Positions 40,564-49,340 of a stretch of DNA of 64,000 bases are shown piece by piece; within the stretch, counting starts at the first letter, position 1, and every line of letters begins with the position of its first letter. Source of the stretch: Streptomyces sp. NBC_00557 (GTDB lineage Bacteria > Actinomycetota > Actinomycetes > Streptomycetales > Streptomycetaceae); assembly GCF_036345995.1 (NCBI RefSeq), contig NZ_CP107796.1:868001-932000 (forward strand), given 5' to 3'. Both the position numbers and the translations under genes were made by a program. The notes below the pieces were generated by a model that saw only the letters and a list, made by a program, of their open reading frames with translations, was not told the origin of the DNA and ran no database searches.

Positions 40564-41889
40564 TCACACCTCGTCGCGGGCCATCGCCAGCAGGCGGTCC
40601 AGTACCCGAGGTGCGCCGGTGCGCAGGCCGTCGTGTTCGTACTCGTTCGTGACCCAGGTGCGCAGGCCGCGGATGGCGCGGGCGGTCTCCAGAGAGTGGG
40701 CGGTGTCGACGTACATGTCGTCGTGGTAGACGGCGGCCACGGCCGGGACCTCGTTGGCGGCGAGGCGGGCCGGGTCGTACAGGGGAGCCCAGTCGGTGCG
40801 GGCGGCGAGCAGGTCGGCGGTCTCGCGCAGCGGCCGCAGGGCCGGATCGGCGTCGAACATCCAGGGGTGGACGGTCTCGCCGGTGAACAGCACCGGTGCG
40901 TCGCCGGCGAGCGCCTTGGCCGCGTCGAACTGCGGGAACTCGGCGCGGACCCGCTCCGCGGACCAGGCGGTGGGGCGGGCGTCCTGGCCGTAGGTCGCCT
41001 CGTGGACCAGGGCGTACAGGGGGTGGGCGGCGTACGACAGCAGGGACTGGGCCTGCTCCTGGAAGGCGTCGGACAGCTCCGGGCCGGCCGGTGTGCGCAC
41101 GAAGGCGTCCTCGAGCAGGTGGTGCAGCCGGTGGCTGCCGTCGCCCATACCGAGCATCAGGCCGAGGGACTGGAACGCCTCGACGGTGAACCGGTAGCCG
41201 TTCGGGAGGGTCACCTCGTGGGTGAGGAGGTGGTCGGCGATCCGGCGGGCCCGCTCCACGTCCTGGGGGTAGCGGGCGTAGTGCGCGGTGACCTTGCGCT
41301 CGATGCGCGGATAGGCCGCGCGGTAGACGTCGTCGGCGTGGGCGTGCAGGGAGGGCAGACCTCCGGTGATGACGACGGTGTCCAGGCCCTCGGGGGCCAG
41401 GGAGAGGTACGACACCGCGCAGAAACCGCCGAAGCTCTGGCCTAGCACGGTCCAGGGGGCGCCTCCGGTGACCTGGCGGCGGATGGCCTCGCAGTCCCGG
41501 ACGATGGAGTCGGCGCGGAAGCGGGTGAGGTAGTCGGCCTGCTCGGCGGGGCCGCCGCGCAGCGGCAGCGTCTGCCGGGTGGCGGGCGTGGAACTGCCGG
41601 TGCCGCGCTGGTCGAGCAGCAGCACCCGGTAGTCCTTCAGGGCCCGGTCGAGCCAGGACTGACGTCCGACGAAACGATTCGCCCCGAAGCCCGGCCCGCC
41701 CTGCAGGTAGAGCAGCCAGGGCAGTTCCTGTCCGGCCTTGTCGCCGGCGACCACTTCCCGGGCGTACAGCTCGATCGTCTCGCCGTCCGGCCGGGCGTGG
41801 TCCAGCGGCACGGTGAAACGGCGGTCGGTGAGAACGACGCCGGGCTGGCGGTAGCTGAGGCTCAACGGGGCTCCCGAAACGGACGGCAC
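40564..41889 (-). CDS. Alpha/beta-fold aminopeptidase, prolyl iminopeptidase-like (S33)
   Basis: The 441-residue protein shows the S33 peptidase layout: LQGGPGFGANRF (oxyanion loop, residues 63-72), the LLLDQRGTGSSTP turn, the nucleophile elbow GQSFGG with Ser152, and a large helical cap. A late Asp and His in VAAVYHDDMYVDTAHS complete the triad. It should cleave N-terminal proline or similar residues in the cytosol. GTG 41889 is used; a TTG codon near 41862 preceded by GGGAG is an alternative. The gene stands alone. Confidence 0.9.
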   Translation of the reverse strand: MPSVSGAPLSLSYRQPGVVLTDRRFTVPLDHARPDGETIELYAREVVAGDKAGQELPWLLYLQGGPGFGANRFVGRQSWLDRALKDYRVLLLDQRGTGSSTPATRQTLPLRGGPAEQADYLTRFRADSIVRDCEAIRRQVTGGAPWTVLGQSFGGFCAVSYLSLAPEGLDTVVITGGLPSLHAHADDVYRAAYPRIERKVTAHYARYPQDVERARRIADHLLTHEVTLPNGYRFTVEAFQSLGLMLGMGDGSHRLHHLLEDAFVRTPAGPELSDAFQEQAQSLLSYAAHPLYALVHEATYGQDARPTAWSAERVRAEFPQFDAAKALAGDAPVLFTGETVHPWMFDADPALRPLRETADLLAARTDWAPLYDPARLAANEVPAVAAVYHDDMYVDTAHSLETARAIRGLRTWVTNEYEHDGLRTGAPRVLDRLLAMARDEV

Positions 41890-41969
41890 GGAACGGACGG
41901 GAGCCAGTTCAGCACATCACCGGGCGCGGGCGGAGACCCGGACCTCCGGTTTCCGGCGGCACGCCGGGG

Positions 41970-42995
41970 TCAGCGGGCGGCGAGGCTGGAGCGGCGCACC
42001 ACCAGCTCCGGCTGGAGCACCACCCGGCGGTGCTCGTGCGGGCCCGCGCCCTCGCCCTGTTCGGTCTCCTCCAGCAGCAGCTCGGCGGCGAGGGCGCCCA
42101 TGGTGACGGCGGGCTGCCGCACCGAGGTCAGCGGTACGGCGGCCGCCGCCGCGAACTCGATGTCGTCGTAGCCGACGATCGCGAGGTCGTCGGGGACGGC
42201 GACGCCCGCCGCGTACATGGCCTGCAGGACGCCGAGGGCGAGGAGGTCGTTGGCGCAGAACACGGCGGTGGGGCGGTCGGCGAGGCCGAGCAGCCGGGCG
42301 CCCGCGTCGCGGCCGGCGGCCACGTCGAGGCGTTCGGTGGGCAGCTCGCGCAGCGCCTCGGGGCCGAGCCCGGCCTCGGCGAGGGCGTTCAGCGCGCCGG
42401 TGCGCCGATCGCGGACCTGGTTGAGGCCGGGCGGTCCGCTGACGTACGCGATGGACCGGTGCCCGGCGTCCACCAGATGACGGACCGCGAGTGCGCCGCC
42501 GGCCACGTCGTCCACGGACACCGAGCACTCGGTCGCGCCCTCGGCGACCCGGTCGACCAGCACGAACGGGATGCCGTGCCGGCGGAACGCCCTGATGTTC
42601 CGGCCGGTGGCGTCGGCCGGGGTCAGCAGCACCCCGCGCACCCGCTGCTCGGCGAACAGGGACAGGTACTCGGCCTCCTCGCCCGCGTTCTGGGCGCTGT
42701 TGCACACCATCACGCCGAGCCCCGCGTCGCGGGCCGTCCGCTCCGCACCGCGCGCCACGTCCACGAAGAACGGGTTGCCCATGTCGAGCACGAGCAGGCC
42801 CATGATCCGGCTGCGGCCCGCGCGCAACTGCCGTGCGGACTCGCTGCGGACGTAGCCCAGCCGGTCGATCGCCGACAGCACCCGCGCCCGGGTCTCGCTG
42901 GCGACGGTGTCCGGGCGGTTGATGACGTTCGACACCGTGCCCACCGACACTCCGGCGGCACGGGCGACATCCTTGATACCCACCGACTGGGCCAT
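41970..42995 (-). CDS. LacI-family regulator of the rhamnose locus
   Basis: The 341-residue protein has the LacI headpiece (IKDVARAAGVSVGTVSNVINRPDTVASETRARVLSAIDRLGYVRSESARQLRAGRSRIMGLLV, residues 6-66 with the hinge helix) and a periplasmic-binding-like sensor domain ending with VRQPAVTMGALAAELLLEE. It is next to the rhamnose genes. Operators of the TGAAA-N2-TTTCA type at 44210-44221 and 44380-44391 fit a LacI protein, which would be induced by rhamnose or a derivative. A TAATGT-like -10 sits upstream in its own promoter region near 43045. Confidence 0.93.
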   Translation of the reverse strand: MAQSVGIKDVARAAGVSVGTVSNVINRPDTVASETRARVLSAIDRLGYVRSESARQLRAGRSRIMGLLVLDMGNPFFVDVARGAERTARDAGLGVMVCNSAQNAGEEAEYLSLFAEQRVRGVLLTPADATGRNIRAFRRHGIPFVLVDRVAEGATECSVSVDDVAGGALAVRHLVDAGHRSIAYVSGPPGLNQVRDRRTGALNALAEAGLGPEALRELPTERLDVAAGRDAGARLLGLADRPTAVFCANDLLALGVLQAMYAAGVAVPDDLAIVGYDDIEFAAAAAVPLTSVRQPAVTMGALAAELLLEETEQGEGAGPHEHRRVVLQPELVVRRSSLAAR

Positions 42996-43139
42996 CGGGC
43001 GAAGACCTCCAGGGGACGAGGGGCGGCGGGACGACCTTCACATTACCGTCATGACAGCAGCGCGAAGCCGGCCACGTAGAGGGGGGACGGCCCTGACCTT
43101 CAGCAGGAAGACACGCGCCGCATCGGTACCCCTGTCCGC

Positions 43140-43900
43140 CTAGAAGTCGAACTGGTCGATGTTCTTCGCGTCGAACACGGTCGGCTTGCCCAGGTTGATC
43201 ACGCCGTCCCTGCCGATGGTGTACGTCGTCCCGCCGGCCTTGAAGGTCTCGCCCTCCTTGCCGCTGATCTGCCCGGACGCCAGCGCGACCGCGGTGCGGG
43301 CGGCGAGGTCGCCGAGCTTCGCCGGGTCCCACAGCTCGAAGGCCTCGACCGTGCCGTTCTTGACGTACCTGCGCATGTCGTTGGGGGTGCCGAGGCCGGT
43401 CAGGCTGACCTTGCCCTTGTACTTGGAGCCCGACAGGTACTGGGCGGCGGCCTTGATGCCGACGGCGGTCGGGGAGATGATCCCCTTCAGGTCCGGGTAC
43501 TGCTGGAGCAGGCCCTGGGTCTGCTGGAAGGACTGCTGGGCGTCGTCGTCGCCGTACGCGATCTTGACCAGCTTGACGTTCTTGTACTGGGGGTCCTTCA
43601 GCTCGTCCTTCATGTGCCCGATCCAGGTGTTCTGGTTCGTGGCGGTCTGCGCCGCCGACAGGACGGCGATCTCGCCCTTGTAGCCGATCTGCTTGGCCGG
43701 CAGCTGCACCTCGGTACGGCCGAGGTCCTCGGCGGACGCCTGCGAGACGAAGGCGTTGCGGCAGTCGGGGTTGGTGTCGGAGTCGTAGGTGACGACCTTG
43801 GCGCCGTTGCTCATCGCCTGCTTCAGCGCGGTGCACAGGGCGCCGGGGTCCTGAGCGGAGACGGCCATCGCGTTCACCTGCTGCGGGTCAGGGTGTTGAC
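43140..43900 (-). pseudogene. rhaS: Rhamnose ABC transporter substrate-binding protein remnant (rhaS)
   Basis: The frame encodes about 245 residues of a sugar-binding protein: [79 protein letters not shown], and a normal end at KPTVFDAKNIDQFDF. This is the RhaS/LsrB-like type. The signal peptide and first 110 or so residues are missing. Upstream the sequence runs into the ATPase fragment at about 43900, and the codons VNTLT are one base out of frame with the rest, so a frameshift follows the joint. No secreted protein can be made, so the transporter is dead. Confidence 0.85.
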
Positions 43901-44155
43901 GCGGGCGTCGCCGGGTCCGTGGAAGACGACGGGCTCGCCGTCGAGCAGCACCTGGCCGGCGTCCGGCCGGTGCACCCCGGCGAGGGTCTTGATGAGGGTC
44001 GACTTGCCCGCGCCGTTCTCGCCGGCAAGGGCGTGCACCTCGCCGGGCAGCAGTTCCAGGGAGACGTCCCTGAGGGCGCGCACGGCGCCGAAGGACTTGG
44101 AGACGCCCTTCAGCGCCAGCACCGGCGCCGGCCCCGGGTCAGGCGGGTGGGTCAT
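43874..44155 (-). pseudogene. Rhamnose ABC transporter ATPase, N-terminal remnant (rhaT-like)
   Basis: From ATG 44155 (after GGAG) the frame encodes the first 80 or so residues of a sugar-import ATPase of the RbsA/RhaT type: [74 protein letters not shown], with the Walker [10 protein letters not shown]. At 43903 the homology stops and binding-protein sequence begins; the frame ends after VNTLTRSR. The rest of the ATPase (normally about 500 residues, two nucleotide sites) and the two permease genes are deleted. Its promoter with a LacI-type operator remains. Confidence 0.88.
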
Positions 44156-44209
44156 GTCAGGCTCCTCGACGACACCGCGAAAGGGGCGCTGGGGCCTCCG
44201 CTACGGTCG

Positions 44210-44221
44210 TGAAAGGTTTCA
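44210..44221. promoter_or_regulatory. LacI-type operator of the transporter promoter
   Basis: TGAAAGGTTTCA has perfect five-base arms TGAAA and TTTCA around GG. It lies 55 bases upstream of the transporter ATPase remnant and belongs to the same pattern as the site before rhaI, so the LacI-family protein 1.2 kb away is the likely ligand. Confidence 0.75.
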
Positions 44222-44343
44222 ACTGGATTGCCCGGGACCGTAGGCACCCCAGCCATGTCACGTCAATGGGTCCGAATCGAAAGACTTTCGGTAGCAGCCC
44301 AAGGTCGCTACGGAGTCACGGGCAGCAGGGTCGTTCGGAGCGC

Positions 44344-44391
44344 TTGACACCCCACCGGGGGACTCATAGCTTGCGGTTCTGAATCGTTTCA
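44344..44391 (+). promoter_or_regulatory. rhaI promoter with LacI-type operator
   Basis: A consensus-like -35 TTGACA (44344-44349) and a -10 TAGCTT (44367-44372) are separated by 17 bases. The near-palindrome TGAATCGTTTCA (44380-44391) begins eight bases beyond the -10, over the expected start of transcription, where a bound LacI-type repressor would block it. rhaI begins 42 bases further on. Confidence 0.75.
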
Positions 44392-44433
44392 TGCGGCCGT
44401 ACCCGTCCGACCGACCTCACCAGGAGCCCCGCA

Positions 44434-45594
44434 GTGACCGACCTCGTCGCGGTGAAGGCCGCGCTCAAGACCCAGGCCGTCGAGACGCCGTCGTGGGCGT
44501 ACGGGAACTCGGGCACCCGGTTCAAGGTGTTCGCCCAGCCCGGCGTACCGCGCGATCCGTGGGAGAAACTGCAGGACGCGGCGAAGGTCCACGAGTTCAC
44601 CGGCGTGGCCCCGACCGTCGCCCTGCACATCCCGTGGGACAAGGTCGACGACTACGCCGCCCTGGCCGAGTACGCCGAGGAGCACGGGCTCAGGCTGGGC
44701 GCGATCAACTCCAACACCTTCCAGGACGACGACTACCGGCTCGGCAGCGTCTGCCACGCGGATCCGGCGGTCCGGCGCAAGGCCGTCGACCATCTGCTGG
44801 AGTGCGTCGACATCATGGACGCCACGGGCTCCAGGGATCTGAAGCTGTGGTTCGCCGACGGCACGAACTATCCGGGCCAGGACGACATCCGGGAGCGGCA
44901 GGACCGGCTCGCCGAGGCGCTGGCGGAGGTGTACGAGCGGCTCGGGGACGGGCAGCGGATGCTGCTGGAGTACAAGTTCTTCGAGCCCGCCTTCTACGCC
45001 ACCGACGTCCCGGACTGGGGTACGGCCTACGCGCACTGTCTCAAGCTGGGCGACAAGGCCCAGGTGGTCGTGGACACCGGGCACCACGCGCCCGGCACCA
45101 ACATCGAGTTCATCGTCGCCACCCTGCTGCGGGAGGGAAAGCTCGGCGGGTTCGACTTCAACTCCCGCTTCTACGCCGACGACGACCTCATGGTCGGCGC
45201 CGCCGACCCCTTCCAGCTCTTCCGCATCATGTACGAGGTCGTCCGGGGCGGCGGGCTCACCTCCGAGGTCGCCTTCATGCTCGACCAGTGCCACAACATC
45301 GAGGCGAAGATCCCGGCGATCATCCGCTCGGTCATGAACGTCCAGGAGGCCACGGCCAAGGCACTCCTCGTCGACCGCGAGGCGCTGGCAGCCGCCCAGC
45401 ACGAGGGCGACGTGCTCGGCGCGAACGCGGTGCTGATGGACGCGTACAACACGGACGTACGGCCGCTGCTGGCCGAGGTCCGCGAGGAACTGGGCCTGGA
45501 CCCCGACCCGGTAGTCGCCTACCGCCGCTCCGGCTGGGCCGAGAGGATCACCAAGGAACGGGTCGGGGGACAGCAGGCGGGGTGGGGGGCTTGA
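44434..45594 (+). CDS. rhaI: L-rhamnose isomerase
   Basis: The 386-residue protein is an AP-endonuclease-2-type TIM barrel of the RhaI group: [102 protein letters not shown] and [21 protein letters not shown], with Glu, Asp and His metal ligands in the last two. It converts L-rhamnose to L-rhamnulose in the cytosol. GTG 44434 follows AGGAG. It is full length, but the next pathway gene, rhaD, is now about 6 kb away and truncated. Confidence 0.95.
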   Translation: MTDLVAVKAALKTQAVETPSWAYGNSGTRFKVFAQPGVPRDPWEKLQDAAKVHEFTGVAPTVALHIPWDKVDDYAALAEYAEEHGLRLGAINSNTFQDDDYRLGSVCHADPAVRRKAVDHLLECVDIMDATGSRDLKLWFADGTNYPGQDDIRERQDRLAEALAEVYERLGDGQRMLLEYKFFEPAFYATDVPDWGTAYAHCLKLGDKAQVVVDTGHHAPGTNIEFIVATLLREGKLGGFDFNSRFYADDDLMVGAADPFQLFRIMYEVVRGGGLTSEVAFMLDQCHNIEAKIPAIIRSVMNVQEATAKALLVDREALAAAQHEGDVLGANAVLMDAYNTDVRPLLAEVREELGLDPDPVVAYRRSGWAERITKERVGGQQAGWGA

Positions 45595-46055
45595 GGGGGC
45601 TGCGGGGCGGGCTGGCCGGGGCTGCGGCGCGGTGGGGGCTGGGGGGCTGGGGCAGAGTCCAGGCGGGGCGGGCTGATGGGGCGTGCCGTGCGGGCTGGAG
45701 TCTGGTCGGACTGCGGCAAGCTGAGGCTAGTCCTGCTCTGGGCAGGCCGGGCCTGATCGGGACTCGGCGGACTGAGACCCTGGGCTTGCGGGGTGAGGAC
45801 TGGTCCCGTTCCGGCCAGGCCAGGCCTGATCGGGGCTGCAGCCGGCTGAAGACTGGTCGGGCTGCGGCGAGCCGAGGGGCCGGTCGGGCTGCGGGCTGAG
45901 CGGCTTCCTGGCAGGCCAGGCCTGATCGGGGCTGCGGCGAGCCGAGGGATCGGCGGGCTGCGGGCTGGGCGGGGCTGAGACCGACCTGGATCTTCGGCAG
46001 CCCCTGGCTTTTCAGCCTCTCCCGCGTCCCTTCGGGCGCGATGTGACGCCGTTTC
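45595..46055. repeat. Degenerate repeat array (array E) after rhaI
   Basis: No gene is visible. Copies of CAGGCCAGGCCTGATCGGG begin near 45742, 45816 and 45912; the last two are followed by GGCTGCGGCGAGCCGAGG within 60 bases. The left part is simple GGGCTG/GGGGCTG sequence. The stretch separates the end of rhaI from the block of unrelated genes and may mark the edge of the inserted DNA. Open frames across it have biased Gly/Arg/Ala composition. Confidence 0.7.
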
Positions 46056-46418
46056 CTATGCGGGGCCGGGATCGTCGAGGAAGCGGAGCAGCACGGAGGC
46101 CTCCGCGCGGAGTCGTGCGGCTCGGTCAGCGTGTGCGGGCGCAGTCAACCGCGCTGCAACCTCCAGTCGCTCGGCGGCCTCGGCGCGCACGACCTCCGCC
46201 ACACTCCGCTCGCTCAGTTCACGTCGCGCTGCTTCGGTGACGCCGACACCGACCGGCGCCTGCTCAAGGGCCCCGCCGCGGAGCTCGGTTTCGTCCACGA
46301 GCACCGTCTCGGCGTTGTCCAGCGCAGCAAGCGTTGCGCGCAGGGCGCTCACCGCCGCCTTGTCACGGGCGCGCATCGCTTCCGGCAGTGCCTGACGCAT
46401 ACGGAGACGTAGAGACAT
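46056..46418 (-). CDS. GatB/YqeY-domain protein
   Basis: The 120-residue protein starts LRLRMRQALPEAMRARDKAAVSALRATLAALDNAETV and continues with a helical region ending VARLTAPAHADRAARLRAEASVLLRFL. This is the YqeY-like half that resembles the tRNA-binding tail of the GatB subunit of tRNA amidotransferase. Cellular roles are unclear. AAGG lies upstream of ATG 46418. It is divergent from a GNAT gene, 114 bases away, and is the first gene of the block between rhaI and rhaD. Confidence 0.85.
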   Translation of the reverse strand: MSLRLRMRQALPEAMRARDKAAVSALRATLAALDNAETVLVDETELRGGALEQAPVGVGVTEAARRELSERSVAEVVRAEAAERLEVAARLTAPAHADRAARLRAEASVLLRFLDDPGPA

Positions 46419-46532
46419 GCCGGTGACCTTATGGCGGCGCACCGGGGCCCACAACGCGATATACGCGCCCGCGTGTCCTGCCGGCTCCACAACGGCATGC
46501 GAGCCACCCGGCGGGGCCCCTACCCTCCGGAC

Positions 46533-47081
46533 ATGGATCTCCGCGAAGAACTTCCGAGCGACAGACAGGCCGTGCGGGACGTTCACCTGCGGGCGTTCGG
46601 TGACCATGGTCTCGTCGTGGCCGATCTGGTCGGCACCCTGCGGGACACCGTCACGCCCGAGGACGGTCTCTCGCTGGTCGCCGAGCACGACAGGCAGGTC
46701 GTCGGCCACGTCATGTTCACCCGCAGTCTGCTCGACGCCCCTCGGCGGCTGGTCGACGTCCAGGTCCTCAGCCCACTGGCCGTGCTGCCCGAGTTCCAGG
46801 CACGCGGTATCGGCTCGGCCCTGGTCCGACACGGACTGGGCATCCTCGCCGAGCGCGTTGTCCCCCTCGTCTTCGTGGAGGGCGATCCGGGCTATTACTC
46901 GCGTTTCGGCTTCGCGCCCGGTGACGGCCTGGGCTTCCGGAAGCCGTCCCTGCGTATCCCTGACGGCGCCTTCCAGGCCATCCGGCTGCCGAGATACGAG
47001 CCGTGGATGACGGGGACGCTGGTCTACGCAGAGCCGTTCTGGCGGCATGACGCAGTCGGCCTCCGTGATCCCGACGCGTAG
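46533..47081 (+). CDS. GNAT-family N-acetyltransferase
   Basis: The 182-residue protein has the acetyl-CoA fold: VLSPLAVLPEFQARGIGSALVRHGLGIL carries the Q/RxxGxG/A pyrophosphate loop (QARGIGSA), then VPLVFVEGDPGYYSRFGFAPGDGLGFRKPSLRIPDGAFQAIRLP. The layout matches YhbS-type acetyltransferases; substrate unknown. TACCCT lies nine bases before ATG 46533 and there is no Shine-Dalgarno site, so the message is probably leaderless. It belongs to the block of genes inserted between rhaI and rhaD. Confidence 0.9.
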   Translation: MDLREELPSDRQAVRDVHLRAFGDHGLVVADLVGTLRDTVTPEDGLSLVAEHDRQVVGHVMFTRSLLDAPRRLVDVQVLSPLAVLPEFQARGIGSALVRHGLGILAERVVPLVFVEGDPGYYSRFGFAPGDGLGFRKPSLRIPDGAFQAIRLPRYEPWMTGTLVYAEPFWRHDAVGLRDPDA

Positions 47082-47107
47082 GTGCGCGAGCGCCGGTACC
47101 TCTGCTG

Positions 47108-48178
47108 TCACCGCTGTCGACTGTTGTCACTGCACTCGATGCCCCTCGCGGCCGCCTGAGCCGGTGGCCCGACGAGGCGATCGCCGGACACCAGCGTGCC
47201 GGCTTGCTTGACATGCCGTAGGACAGGCGAGACTTCCATGCTCTGCAGGCCGGGCAGGCGCCCGATGCGATCCGACGTGAAGGCGAAGAGTTCGTCGAAG
47301 TCCCGGCAGTGGGCGACGGCATGGATGTTGAACGGGCCGGAGATGGCCGCGACGAAGGCGATCTCGGGTTCTCCTGCCAGCGAGCGTCCGACGTTCTTCA
47401 CCTCTGACGGGTGTACGCGCAGCCACAGGTTGGCCCGCGCGTGATAGCCCAAGGCTGCCGGGGCGATCTCGACGTCGATGTGGACGACGCGTTGAAGGAG
47501 CAGGGTGTGGAGGCGGCGGGACACGCGGCCTGGTGTGGAGCCCGCCGCCGTGGCGAGGCCGACGAGGCTGGCCCGGCCGTCCGCAGCGAGCGCGTCGAGG
47601 ATCTTCTCGTCCTCGCCGGTGAGGTGTACGGGGTCGTCGGTGACGACCGGAGACTCCGTGAACGGGGGGCCGTCGCTCCCGAGCATGGTTTCCTGCCGCG
47701 GGGACAGCGCGCCGTGCAGCGCGGCCCAGTAGTGTCCGCGGCCTCCCATGAACTGGCGGAGCATCGCGAAGGCGTTGATGTCGAGCACCGCCGCGGTGCG
47801 CGGGAGCCGTCGGCCGAGGAGTTCCTCCCGCTGCGCTTCGTCCCGTGACTGCGTCGCGCACGTGACTTCCGAGCCGGCCGCGACCAGGGCCACCCAGTTG
47901 ACATCGTCCCGCTTGGCGAGTGCGCCCGCGATCGCCGCGACGCTGCCGGGCCGGCAGCGCAGCCGTACCAGCCATCTGCTCTGCCCCAGCGCTCCCGGGT
48001 TGACGACACCGATGACGCGGATGACGCCGTCGGCGTGCAGGCGCCGGTACCGGCGCCTGACAGTGCTTTCGGTGAGGTCGAGCGCGGCTGCCATCGAGGC
48101 GAAGGAGGCTCTCGGGGCGACCTGCAGTGCGCGAATGATGCGCACATCGTCGGGCTGGATCGCGACGGATCCACGCAT
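47108..48178 (-). CDS. Lrp/AsnC-family regulator with duplicated modules
   Basis: The 356-residue protein has two Lrp-type units. The first (DVRIIRALQVAPRASFASMAAALDLTESTVRRRYRRLHADGVIRVIGVVN) is a helix-turn-helix followed by a ligand-binding half; a second (DEKILDALAADGRASLVGLATAAGSTPGRVSRRLHTLLLQRVVHIDVEI) follows at about residue 195, and the last part (IAFVAAISGPFNIHAVAHCRDFDELFAFTSDRIGRLPGL) is the RAM sensor domain. It is divergent from an SDR gene 192 bases away and may control it. ATG 48178 is chosen because the Lrp homology starts directly after. Confidence 0.88.
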   Translation of the reverse strand: MRGSVAIQPDDVRIIRALQVAPRASFASMAAALDLTESTVRRRYRRLHADGVIRVIGVVNPGALGQSRWLVRLRCRPGSVAAIAGALAKRDDVNWVALVAAGSEVTCATQSRDEAQREELLGRRLPRTAAVLDINAFAMLRQFMGGRGHYWAALHGALSPRQETMLGSDGPPFTESPVVTDDPVHLTGEDEKILDALAADGRASLVGLATAAGSTPGRVSRRLHTLLLQRVVHIDVEIAPAALGYHARANLWLRVHPSEVKNVGRSLAGEPEIAFVAAISGPFNIHAVAHCRDFDELFAFTSDRIGRLPGLQSMEVSPVLRHVKQAGTLVSGDRLVGPPAQAAARGIECSDNSRQR

Positions 48179-48370
48179 GGGCGTACCTGCCACAGCCGGA
48201 ATCCTACGTATCCGGGTGCCTTCATCGCACCCGCGGCAGCACGCCGATGACACTTGATGCGTACCGATGAAGAGCCACTGCAGTGCCGTGCTCCGGTGCC
48301 GCCCCGAGGCGGTCCCGGTCCAGGACGCACCCGATGAGCTCGCTACTTCCACGCAGGGAGACGACGCCGT

Positions 48371-49087
48371 ATGTCATCGAATGCGACTGAGCAGCACACG
48401 CCGACCGCCCTCATCGTCGGGGCCTCGCGCGGCCTCGGCCAGGCGATGGCGGCCGAGTTCCTCGCCCGAGGCTGGCGTGTCATCGGCACGGTCCGCGGCA
48501 CCGCTGCGCGAACGCCCCTGCACGATCTCGCCGACCGGGCCGAGGGCCGCGTCACCGTCGAGCATCTCGACATCAACGAGCCCGACCACCTCGCGCCCCT
48601 GCACGAGCGCCTTGCGGACCGACGGCTGGACCTGCTCTTCGTCAACGCCGGTACCACGAACAACGAACAGACCCCCATCGGCCAGGTGGCGACGGACGAC
48701 TTCGTCGAGGTGATGGTCACCAACGCCCTCAGCCCCATGCGCGTCATCGAGGCGCTCGAGGACCTGGTGTCCCCCACCGGCCTCATCGGAGCGATGTCGT
48801 CCGGACAGGGCAGCATCACGAACAACACGACCGCGGGCCGCGAGGTCTACCGGGGTAGCAAAGCGGCCTTGAACATGTTCATGCGCAGCTTCGCCGTCCG
48901 GCAGGCCGGGACACAGCGCGGCTTCGCCCTCCTGGCACCGGGCTGGATCCGCACCGCGCTCGGCGGGCCGGACGCGCCGTACACCGTCGAGGAGAGCGTC
49001 CCCCTCCTCGTGGACGTCCTGCTGTCCCGACTCGGTACGCCCGGCCTCGCCTACCTGGACCGCTGGGGCCGGACGGTGCCCTGGTGA
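48371..49087 (+). CDS. Short-chain dehydrogenase/reductase
   Basis: The 238-residue protein has ALIVGASRGLGQAMAAEFLARGWRVIGTVRG (GxxxGLG cofactor loop), VNAGTTN in place of NNAG, catalytic Ser in AMSSGQGSI and YRGSKAALN (YxxxK). It is the C-factor-like or short SDR subtype; substrate unknown. It is divergent from the Lrp-type regulator. Its base composition looks slightly less extreme at third positions than neighbouring house genes, which fits the idea that this block was acquired. Confidence 0.9.
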   Translation: MSSNATEQHTPTALIVGASRGLGQAMAAEFLARGWRVIGTVRGTAARTPLHDLADRAEGRVTVEHLDINEPDHLAPLHERLADRRLDLLFVNAGTTNNEQTPIGQVATDDFVEVMVTNALSPMRVIEALEDLVSPTGLIGAMSSGQGSITNNTTAGREVYRGSKAALNMFMRSFAVRQAGTQRGFALLAPGWIRTALGGPDAPYTVEESVPLLVDVLLSRLGTPGLAYLDRWGRTVPW

Positions 49088-49340
49088 ACCGAACCGTTCC
49101 TGGAAACCGGGCAGGAGACTGCGCAGGAGTTTCCGCCTGCCCAGCCCAACGCCCGGAACGTTCCCGGGCCTTCTGGTCCCCGGGTTCCTGCCGCGTTCAG
49201 CGCCGGCGGATGGTGTCCCCGGTCGGGGTACGCGCGGCCGGTTTTCCTCGTTCCTTCGATCTGCGGGCCGGTCGGAGGGGCGGCCTGGACGGTCCGATCC
49301 CCCCGCACCATGCGACACCGGCCGGGGCCGCGGCCCGAGG

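Noticed and set aside
45595..45990. Array E considered as a CRISPR array
   Set aside because: Units are degenerate and unevenly spaced with similar, not unique, sequence between them, and no cas gene is near.
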